Below are positions 20,941 through 29,614 of a stretch of DNA of 64,000 bases, piece after piece. The translations under genes and the position numbers were made by a program. Origin of the DNA: Micromussa lordhowensis (taxonomy: Eukaryota > Cnidaria > Anthozoa > Scleractinia > Lobophylliidae); contig OZ026601.1 of assembly GCA_964020085.1 (NCBI GenBank), positions 20,478,930-20,542,929 on the forward strand, read 5' to 3'. Below the pieces are notes generated by a model. That model had not been told where the DNA came from and ran no database searches. It saw only the letters and a program-made list of their open reading frames with translations. Numbering within the stretch: position 1 is the first letter of the stretch; each line of letters opens with the position of its first letter.

Positions 20941-22400
20941 ATTATCTTTCAAAAGGCCTATCTTATCTGAAGTCTAGACAGGACAAAGGGGTGCACACTC
21001 GGGGGAAGATTTTAAAAAACTTTAGTTTGCTGTCATGAAGGCAAGCTTGCTAAGAGCTTTTATCTGATATAATGACACTTAAAACCAAATTCATCCACAA
21101 GTGGCCAAGAAATTCTTATGTCATTTCCTTTGTACACTAGATGAGACATAAACTACAGAAATTGGCAAATGCTGCTTACATGACTAATTTAGACACTAGG
21201 TGTGATTATCCTCTTCAAACCTTGTTTTGAAAACTTCAGGTATATTTAAACGTGAACTTTGTACTAATCATTTCATTAACCTTTAGCTAAAATCACTCTA
21301 ATATAATGAAAAAAATCCCTGTAGATTCTTACAAAGTTTTACGAACACAACAACATTCCCTTTCAGATTAAACAAATTTCAAACAATATCTTGAACTCCT
21401 TACCATTCAACCAAAATGTCAAAGAACTTTCAAAAAAAACACATTCACTTGATTTGGTTACTCTGTTGAAATGATTTATGCTCAACTCTCCTGATTACCA
21501 GTTTTTCACTTTCCATCCTAGTGTAAAGTCAATCAATGCATTTATCAATTCCTTCATATTGTAAGAGTCGCATAGGCTAGTCAACCTCATTTTACACTTG
21601 TGCAAATCATACTCTAAAGACAAAGAAAACAAATTTGCGCACAACAGGAGTCATGCAGGCCTGTCACAACTTTTTAATTTCTATACATTTGCAACTTGGA
21701 AAACAAATACAAAATGTAAGTATAATGTAGCTCAAAAAGTGCAAAGAACCAAATCCATCAATCGCTTCATCTTCATCACTCGTATGAGCTAACACTTCAT
21801 CCATGTAAGGTTGGACTTGTCCAAGAACCTCCATTTCTTCTCATAAATCGTTACTAGACAACTGCTCATCGCTTAACATAGATGCAAAAGATGATATGTA
21901 ATCATAACTTTCAACAATAGTTACATACATTGAAGCCCAGAAAAGCAATGCAAATAGAGTACTTCGACACAGACATTCTCACTCTGCAGCACAAAAAACC
22001 AAGTGTAAACAAAGCAATCAACCCACCAATTACCTAATCACTGCTAAATCCGTTCCCAGTTTCCAAAGTAGTAGTAGTAGCAAACTTTATTTCAACTCAA
22101 ATTAAAGAGTAGCGCATAAGCGCAAATATCTCCAAGAAAAGAAAGTATTTGACGGACTTCAACCAACCAACAAGCGAATTTACTTTTCTTTTCATGAAAT
22201 TTCTTTTGTTATTTCACAATAAGGACATAATGAACTACAAAATTATGCCAAAAAACTTTTTGCCTCATAGCCACTTTAAAAAATTTAATTACAATGCAAT
22301 GACCACTGCCCTCATGCATAAGCATATTATTAAAAAACTAAACCGGTATAATCAGTCTACAAAAAGCAACCAAAAACTTGATCCGCACCCTGTGTCTTAC
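20941..22400. other. AT-rich stretch, one decayed reading frame
   Basis: On the - strand from about 21978 to 21664 a frame runs through a possible TM-like segment, then SDEQLSSNDL, a TGA, then MEVLGQVQPYMDEVLAHTSDEDEA in the same frame. It could be a decayed acidic exon or chance. Nothing else stands out. Confidence 0.3.
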
Positions 22401-22549
22401 CAGAGTTTCATATAAGAAGTTCAAATTGGTTCTTGCAAATAGCTGTTCTTTTGCACACCAAATTCGATCACTGAATGTTATCAAACCATGGCTACCCTCT
22501 GAATAAATACCACATCCACAAAATAAACAAGCAATGATCACACAATTAC
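22401..22549 (-). other. Candidate internal exon of an unidentified gene
   Basis: On the - strand a pyrimidine-rich acceptor TTTTTTTCTAG precedes 22549 and a donor CTG|GTAAGA follows 22401. The 149-bp segment has one open frame containing GLITFSDRIWCAKEQLFAR and NLNFLYETL, which looks protein-like, but I recognise no family. Alternative acceptors inside it would shorten the exon. No start or stop exon was confirmed. Confidence 0.35.
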
Positions 22550-22807
22550 CTAGAAAAAAATATTTAAATCCCAAAATTGGAATAAAATATTGTTCAAAGT
22601 TGCTACCATAATATTATCTTTATTTTCTTTACAACTTTAAAATATCCATTAGCATTCATAACCCCACAACATTTACATTCTTTAAGCACTTTTCATGTAT
22701 GCATCTTTTCATTATCTGCTTGCTCTCACTTGAATATTATAGTTGTTACTACAGTGTTTATCTGAATTAAATGCAGATGCTCAAGATTAATATACTTGCC
22801 TTTCTAA

Positions 22808-22819
22808 CCCCCCCCCCCA
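22808..22819. repeat. Poly-C run
   Basis: A homopolymer of C in otherwise AT-rich DNA. Confidence 0.9.
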
Positions 22820-23579
22820 AACCCTTAATAACGATAAGCTACTTACATAACTATGCAGTGTCCTAGTGTATTTCTTTCTTTTCTAAAAAGAGTTTAAGAA
22901 AAGAAATGCAAGTTATTGTGTAATACCTTTGCTAAAGAAACATTGAGACTAAAATGATCCTTTAAACCTGGAAAAATGTATTGTCATGTACAACATCTGT
23001 ACATTCCAACAGTTTTCATGGATGCCAACGTCAACATATAGAAACGACACCAAAAGAATACTTCATCGGGAACAATTTTCAACTCTATAGTCTATGTAAT
23101 CTATTAATAAATTTCAAAATTTTTAATCAAATCTATGCTCTACTCCACCTTGGTGTATAAAGCATAAGTTGCTCTCTATAATAGTTTCCTAGGTTCTTAT
23201 CTTTATGGTAACTGATATATCGCATAATTTTAGCCTTCTTTCATTTCATTAGTTTCATGCCTCCTTAAAGTTTGTGTTCATTTTGGTCACATTCTGGGTT
23301 AGCAGTATTAGTCCAATTTGGATCATCATCACTGTTTTCCTCAAAATTAGTATATGGAACAAAACATTATAAAATTCTATTTAATGTGAACTATCAGGTA
23401 ACTTTTTAACCTTTTCCAGTTTCTTTATAAAAAATGTTCTTTTATCTAGGTTGAACTGCTTATAAACTAAACATTATAAAATAATAAAGATGAAGAGCTT
23501 CTTGAACACTGATTTCAACTACATTGAAAAACTTGTTTCTAATAAATCTAACTGAATTTATAATGCCTTTATTACCTAC

Positions 23580-23634
23580 CTTTGCTTCTTCACATACTTC
23601 TTCTAGAAATCTGCTCATATCTCGCTGGCCTTTT
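23580..23634 (-). other. Candidate short exon of an unidentified gene
   Basis: On the - strand, acceptor CTTACATTAG before 23634 and donor AAG|GTAGGT after 23580. The open frame reads KGQRDMSRFLEEVCEEAK. It is on the same strand as the candidate exon at 22401-22549, but their phases do not join directly, so another exon would have to lie between. Confidence 0.3.
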
Positions 23635-24189
23635 CTAATGTAAGACAGTATGTATGTATCACATTAATAGGGATCTAAGACATATTGTATGTCCAAGTTT
23701 CCTTGCCAGGCTTCAATTAAGTGAGTGTTGTAATTATTGATCGTTATTTATGACAGTGATCTATTAAGAAATAATGGAAACATAATAAGATACGTTAAAT
23801 ACTGGAGTTACCTACCTAACACAAGTTTGTCACAATGCTGCTGTCAATCCACATTTACCATCCATATTGTTGAAACGCCTTTACATTTTTGACAGATAGA
23901 CTTCAGAAACAACTTGTGGCCATAAGAAACTAGCGTTTCTTTTTTGCTACGCTCTCTTCATTTCATTTCCACCCAACACCAATCACTATCGTAACACCAA
24001 CTTATATCTTTACATTGTCACTTCATCCTCATTTCACAACAAGTTAATTTCTTTTTATAATAACCCAAGTCAAAATTGAAAATTGATAATCTTAAGAGGG
24101 AACAACTCTTCGTTAAGTACGTGCAATCATTTTATATCATGACCCGCTGATTTTCACTAAAAGCGATCGCAGGCTTCCATTACCTATTG

Positions 24190-24340
24190 CCCAATCCTCA
24201 CCTCTGTCAAGTTAAGGTGATTACCGGGTAAAAGAACACGCCATAGATTTCCGATGAAACTTGGTATGGTGTCATTACAGTACAAGGAGATGTTAAAAAC
24301 GTAATAAAAAGAGGGGGTAGCCGTGCTTGTTTTCATGCCA
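24190..24340 (-). repeat. Diverged interspersed repeat, copy 1
   Basis: Shares, in the same order, a gagcacggtgaccccc-like block and gaaatctatggc with 24590-24720. The 77-codon frame here is attributed to the repeat. Confidence 0.5.
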
Positions 24341-24589
24341 CGAGGCTGACAAATATGGTTATTTTGGTGACTTTTGGTTATCTCAGTGCGCAACAAATAA
24401 GCTCGATTATTTTTCAATGCGGCGTGTTATATCACACAGAATTCGACTGTCTTTGATTGCTTATTCATCTACGTCCCAGAAGAAATGGCTTCAAATACCC
24501 TGCATTATTAACTGATATTTTTATCCTTTAAAGGAAACATAATTTGGACTTGCTCTAATGGGCCCGTTACGTCTCTATCTGTACCATTT

Positions 24590-24720
24590 ATTTCATTTGC
24601 CAAAAAAGTAGCCATAGATTTCTGCCAAATTTTTTCTCAGTTATTGCGGATATTGTTCTCATTGAATTTATAAAATATAAAGTGGGGGTCACCGTGCTCG
24701 TTTAAAAGGAAATTAGCTTT
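24590..24720 (-). repeat. Diverged interspersed repeat, copy 2
   Basis: Partner of 24190-24340, about 400 bp away on the same strand. On the - strand it reads acgagcacggtgacccccac and, 80 bp on, cagaaatctatggc. Confidence 0.5.
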
Positions 24721-24852
24721 TATCTCGCTATCGAGCTTAGTTTGAACGAAATCTCTTATGTTTTGTACGCACGCGCGCTCATGTGCGCACGCTGATGACG
24801 CTAAATTAGTGCGCAGTAGGAATGCGCAATGCAAAACTCGGGAATCACCTTA

Positions 24853-25256
24853 AGGCCTATTTACACGCTGCAATGTGTTGTGCCGATTTGTCGGCCCCGA
24901 AAATCGGCGCGTTTATTTTGGTCTTAGTGGTAGGGATTAGTTCTGTCAAAAAAGCAGGGATAATGCGACCACTGTGATATAAGAAGGTTGATCTCCTTTT
25001 CATCAAAAGACCTTTTTTTCCTAGCAGGTTTATTTTTAACGTCCGCCATTTTGCGAAGGGATACGTACGCTTGGACTGTAAAATCGGCCCCGACGCGGAA
25101 AAATCTGTGAACCGATCACAGATTTTTTCCGAATCGGCCGACATGTCGGACTGAAATCGCGCGTGCATCAGGTCCAAATTTGCACGCCCCCATTTGCTTC
25201 ATGATTTCTCGAGGCCGAAAATTCGGCACAACAAGTCGCAACGTGTAAATAGCCCT
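24853..25256. mobile_element. 404-bp PIF/Harbinger-like MITE with TTA target duplication
   Basis: Ends are inverted repeats of about 35 bp with roughly six mismatches (AGGCCTATTTACACG... and ...CGTGTAAATAGCCCT, both running inward to tgttgtgccga). TTA flanks it on both sides (24850-24852 and 25257-25259), the target duplication of PIF/Harbinger. The interior holds further hairpins, for example around 25108-25141. A 106-codon - strand frame inside has no protein features. Confidence 0.85.
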
Positions 25257-25690
25257 TTATACTAAAGTTGAAGGAAAATGTATGGATTTATTATGAAAAA
25301 CTGTACATTAAATTTATACTAAAAAATCTAGTTTACTTTGCAAAAACAAACGCTTTCAATGGTTTCTAATATTAACAGAATTCAACCTCGTTCCCAGAAA
25401 TTACCCCTTTACCCACAACTCCCAATTACATAAAACCAAAAACCATAAAAACGAGGTTCAATAGAATTATGTACGATTTCAAAATAAAACTATGTTTCTT
25501 GGGACCTTGACTGACCAAACATAACTTACAAAATATGACTCTTCTTTATTTGTAGATTTAATCTCATTTATTTGAATTGCGCCTCATAACTAAATTATGT
25601 GTATAATTACCAATATCTCATTCTATGTTTTACTTGACAGAAAGAAACAAATTAAAAGAAAACCATTGTTGCTAAATGTTACATAATGTC
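25257..25690. other. Intergenic DNA left of the LINE array
   Basis: AT-rich. Near 25380 and 25453 the words caacctcgtt and aacgaggttcaa form a loose inverted repeat. No gene seen. Confidence 0.5.
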
Positions 25691-25775
25691 TTCACAAAAA
25701 AAGAATTAAAAAAGCGCGCTGTGAATCACGCAATCTCTACTGTTTCCAATGAGTAATGTTTACTTGCAAAACAGT
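25691..25775 (+). repeat. Segment related to the Helentron left region
   Basis: ctgtgaatcacgcaat and caatgagtaatgtttacttgcaaaac parallel ctttgaatcagccaat and caatgggtaatgtttattcgcaaaac at 178-228, about 80 percent identical by eye over 60 bp. It may be a relic of a related non-autonomous element. Confidence 0.5.
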
Positions 25776-25821
25776 GTTGCCAATTACTTAGAAAACAGTT
25801 CTATTTTAAAAGCGCGGTTAT

Positions 25822-25837
25822 AAGTTGTTAACAACTT
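25822..25837. repeat. Perfect 16-bp palindrome beside the array edge
   Basis: aagttgttaacaactt equals its own reverse complement. It ends 4 bp before LINE homology begins at 25842. Confidence 0.95.
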
Positions 25838-25841
25838 CTTG

Positions 25842-27397
25842 TTGGGAATAAGAGAGATTATTCCGCGCCGTTGACTGATCGACAGAGAACCTGACTGAAA
25901 AGCGAAGTGGAAACTAGCTAGCAGTTCGGTTCGCAACTCGGGCCAGAAAAATTGGTAGAATTCAGCTGAGAAACCGTCTGTGCCTGGTGTTTTGCATTTT
26001 TTGAAATCCTTTACTGCGTTTAGACATTCGGCCTCTGTAATTGGCCCGTCGCATAATTTTTGATCTTCGAGTGATAAAGGTGTTACCAATTCGGCTTTTA
26101 GGAAGTTACCTCCCTGGGGGATGTCTTTGTCACTTTCTTTGAGTTGATAAATTGTTTCGTAGAACTTTTTTTGTTCGTCTAGGATGGCTAATTGATCAAA
26201 AATGTACGTGTTATCGTTTATTTTCAACTTGTCAATGGCTTTTTTGGTTTGGGCACGGTTCTCTAAGCTATAAAAATATCTTGTATTACGTTCGCCTTCT
26301 TCATACCATCTTACCTTACTCCTGAGGATCGCGCCTTTTGTTTTGAAGTGCATGATTTTTTGCAAACGCAATTTTGCTGCGAGAAGCTCGTTTTGGGCGT
26401 GGTTATTGTTAGGATTTCTTTCTAGACTTAGTTGAAGCTCATTTATTTTATTTTGGAGTGTCATTTCTTCATTTCTGCGTTGTATTGCTTTCGTTTTGGC
26501 ATATTTTACAGTGAAACCCCTTATCTCCATTTTTATAAGATCCCATTTCAAACCTTTGTCTTCAACATTTTCGTATTTGACCTTGTACAGCTCGATGTTT
26601 TTGCGAAGAGCGATAACATAGTTGTCATCTACAAGTAAAGAATTATTAAATTTCCAGAAACCTGGGCCTCGGTGTTGTTTTTTAAGTCTGGCCTGGAGGT
26701 GTAAGGAAATTGCAGAATGATCCGTTTCGGGTGCATGAAAAATTTTACACGTCGCATGTAAATTAGCAAGCTCTTCTGAGATTAGAAAGAAATCTAATCT
26801 ACACTGTATCTTATGAGACTTATTTCTCCAAGTGTACGATTCGAGGAGAGGGTTTAACCGACGCCAGATATCGACTAAATTATAAGATGTACACAACTCT
26901 TCGATTTCCTTAATTACAGATACTTTCTGGGTGACTGCGTTTCCACCTTTTTTGTCTTTGTCCGATAAAGCACAATTAAAGTCGCCTCCGATAACAATAT
27001 TTTCCTGTGAAAAGTCTTGCAGCTGGTGATGAAGTGATCTAAAAAATTTGGATTGTTGGTTTAAGTCATTTGGGGCATAGATGTTGACTAAAGTTAAGCG
27101 TGTATCGTCAACTGATACGTCCAGAATGATATATCTTCCGCTTTTGTCAGAAATACACTTTTCTATTTTACAATCAAGTTTTGGGTTTATAAGTATCATT
27201 ACTCCCTTGCTGTTTGATGTACCATGACTGAAAAAAGCACCACCCCACTCAGCGGACCAAGTGTCTACGGTTAGCTTAGTGCTGTGGGTTTCTTGAAGAA
27301 ATATAAATTGAGCGTTTTGGTTATGGATCCACCTAAAAATGGAACGGCGCTTAATCGACTTATTGAGACCTCTTATGTTAATTGAGAGGCACTTCAT
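25842..27397 (-). pseudogene. LINE ORF2 copy 1, truncated at the array edge
   Basis: The first 518 codons of ORF2 (endonuclease and linker) remain; the frame then runs 19 codons into flanking DNA and stops at 25784. The reverse transcriptase core and zinc finger are absent. Lys54 is deleted (3 bp missing at about 27238), and it has the E437 haplotype. The lost part is the 3' half of the element, whereas ordinary LINE truncation removes the 5' side. Confidence 0.9.
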
Positions 27398-27756
27398 GTC
27401 CAGGTTTTCAATAGTGTCTATTGATGGTGTGAATAAATTGACTTAAGTTATGCGTAAGTAAGGCAACTTGAAGTGAGATACAGTTTTGACGGCTTTCTTC
27501 TATCCTCAGGGACTGGAGAAATTTGCATTTGTTGAAGTTTTTAGCATAATATAACAGAGTAAAATAAAATGGAAATAGATAAACACTACCTATAGATGAA
27601 AACACTATAACACTCAAGTAAACAAGGACTGGAATGTTAAAAACATACATCTAAATTTAAACAAGACCTTTTTAATGATCTTGAAAACGCACTAGTTGCG
27701 TTTCGGTCTGGGAATAGCGAATTTAGTTGGATTGGCTGTCAGTTGTTGACATTTGT

Positions 27757-28812
27757 CCGTCCGCTAAAACGAATTAGTGCACAAACAGCTAAATTAAAGC
27801 AGGGACAAATCAAGTGGCTCACCAACGGGCCATAATTTACCTCTAATATAAAGTTTATCAGGCTGAGACTTACTGAATGCGGCTTGGATTTTGTTCCTTT
27901 TTGCGAGTTTGAAAACGTCCATTTGTTTTCTTCTTCTCTCTACAATGCCGTGAGGCAAGTCTTGGTACATTCGGAATTCGGTGCCTTTCAGTCGGTGACC
28001 AAGAGAAAGAATGCGTTCACAATCCTTGTAACGCAAAAATCTGGCGATGATGGGCTTTGGTTTTGTATCATTGCTAGCGCCGGATTTCTTTCTGTTTAGG
28101 CGGTGTACACGTTGCAACTCGACCGATCTGGCGTTTTCGTAACCGAGGTGTGTTTCGAGGAAGTTACGAAGCACATTTTCAGTGTCTTCTTGGTGAGCGC
28201 CATGGCCGGTTTCTCCTTGGATATTCTCGAATTTAATGTTCTCTCGCCTGGAATATGCTTCTAGGTAGAGACTTTTATTTTCCAGCTCTTTGATGTTGCT
28301 CTCTAATTCATTATTTTTCTTAGAAAGTTCGGTCATTTTTAGGTTGGTCTGCTCCTTATATTTATCAAAGCTGTCAGTGGTTTTCCTTTGTTGTTCTTCA
28401 GCGAAATTCAAACTGTCTTTGAGATCGTTTATGACTTGGTTTGACGTGGCTTGAACACTTTCCAAGGCGCAAATTCGGTCGTCCATTCGAGCGAGTGTAT
28501 CTTGTAGGCCTTTGACAGACGTTTCAATTGCATCCAGCTTCTCTAGCTTCGATAAGATTGCTTCCAGTTTTACATCAAGGTTTGCCGGCATCTTTGGTGT
28601 TGTTAAGGAATTGTCGTCTCCTTCGTGGTCAGAAGTCGAGTCGAAATTGAAAGCAGAACTTTTTGGTTTTTTGCTGCTCTTCGACGTTCGGATGGGAGGT
28701 GAGGTTTCCTCCGAAGAAGAGGACAGAAATCTTTTCTTTTCTAATAATTTTTGTATAGTTTGTATAGTTTCAGCCATGAATGGCTGCAAAGTGTAGCTGT
28801 TTTAGCGGACGG
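27757..28812. repeat. 14-bp inverted repeat enclosing ORF1
   Basis: ccgtccgctaaaac at 27757-27770 and its exact reverse complement at 28799-28812 lie just outside the stop and start of ORF1. The same pair is present in every unit. Confidence 0.9.
27794..28789 (-). CDS. LINE ORF1 protein, copy 1
   Basis: 331 codons, ATG at 28789. A Ser/Lys-rich N-terminus is followed by a long coiled coil at about 70-175, then an L1 ORF1p-like RNA-recognition and C-terminal region that begins with SRRENIKFENI (180-190) and contains RVHRLNRKK and a late basic stretch. L1 ORF1 proteins trimerise through the coiled coil, coat the element RNA and act as nucleic-acid chaperones. It precedes ORF2 by about 400 bp on the same strand, the usual LINE order. 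This copy differs from the others by R107C. Intact by length; expression is unknown. Confidence 0.9.
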   Translation of the reverse strand: MQPFMAETIQTIQKLLEKKRFLSSSSEETSPPIRTSKSSKKPKSSAFNFDSTSDHEGDDNSLTTPKMPANLDVKLEAILSKLEKLDAIETSVKGLQDTLARMDDRICALESVQATSNQVINDLKDSLNFAEEQQRKTTDSFDKYKEQTNLKMTELSKKNNELESNIKELENKSLYLEAYSRRENIKFENIQGETGHGAHQEDTENVLRNFLETHLGYENARSVELQRVHRLNRKKSGASNDTKPKPIIARFLRYKDCERILSLGHRLKGTEFRMYQDLPHGIVERRRKQMDVFKLAKRNKIQAAFSKSQPDKLYIRGKLWPVGEPLDLSLL

Positions 28813-28908
28813 CCATAGAAGCACGTCTTTACGCCATTACGTCCCAGGCTCTCTCCCCATTAGACTTGTTGAACTCTTGGATGAGATTCTTGCTTTGGTG
28901 AGTATTCT

Positions 28909-29454
28909 GTGAGTGTCAACTACCACATGATTCTTCATTTACCTGAGCAAATTTTGAACTGGGGTCCTCCAACAGCATGGTGGTGCTTTCCATATGAGAG
29001 ACGAATTGGTGAGCTCAGTGACACCCTAACAAGTGGAAAATCAGTAGAAGAACAAATCTTTAACCACTTTTTCCTTCAACACTGTGCTGACCACCTACCA
29101 ATGCCGGTCCTCCCTTGCACAGTTAGTGAACAACTTCCAACCGCCATAACACCTCTTTTGGAAACTAAATCTTCGGATTGCACATCAGATTTCTATCAAG
29201 CAACATATCTTAGAAGAGTGGCCGAGCATTTTTTCACTGGAGAGGTAAGTTCCATCCACACCTTTGAGATAACACCGGGTGATCCGTTTGAGTTGGTCGA
29301 AAAGGAAGAAGTTTCCCCCTTCAAATTGCCTAACACTAATTACATAAGAATTTACAAATACTTTACAGTTTTAAGGAGCTTACACTATATAGCCACTTAC
29401 AGTACTTACAGAACGATACTACAGTACTTACGAAGAAATGTACTACAAATATAA
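28909..29454 (+). pseudogene. CACTA/EnSpm-type transposase exon fragment in the array spacer, copy 1
   Basis: Opposite in orientation to the LINE. The frame is open from 28885 (no ATG at the start; GTG at 28909). The N-terminal part, NYHMILHLPEQILNWGPP then WWCFPYERRIGEL, matches the pattern of the C-terminal (DUF4218-like) region of TNP2/CACTA transposases, where a GP..W.FPFER core is typical. A consensus splice donor GAG|GTAAGT at 29245 suggests the real exon ends at 29244 and the remaining codons are intronic. No catalytic domain is present. AATAAA motifs follow at about 29515. It may be host DNA that flanked the original LINE insertion and was amplified with it. Confidence 0.6.
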
Positions 29455-29614
29455 GCCTACCTCACTAATATGTAATTTACTTGTATTATTTAAATATAAT
29501 TTTATGTTTTAATATATAAATAAAATTGACAACTACAACAAAGATTTCGGCTGGCTTAAAGAAAAGTGCTACAATAAGTGTAAGTGAAAAGAAAAAAATG
29601 AAGTGAAGTGAAAT

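Noticed and set aside
24184..24417. 77-codon - strand frame with a plausible donor
   Set aside because: Most of it falls in a repeat whose diverged relative at 24590-24720 does not keep the same protein.
24637..24834. 65-codon - strand frame
   Set aside because: Overlaps the second copy of the same interspersed repeat; no domain.
24857..25177. 106-codon - strand frame
   Set aside because: It spans the terminal repeat and hairpins of the MITE at 24853-25256, so its openness is incidental.
26432..26638. 68-codon + strand frame opposite ORF2 (and copies)
   Set aside because: Antisense shadow of the ORF2 linker; hydrophobic only because of the codons on the other strand.
28512..28796. 94-codon + strand frame opposite ORF1 (and its copies in each unit)
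   Set aside because: It is antisense to ORF1, has no domain and repeats only because the units repeat.
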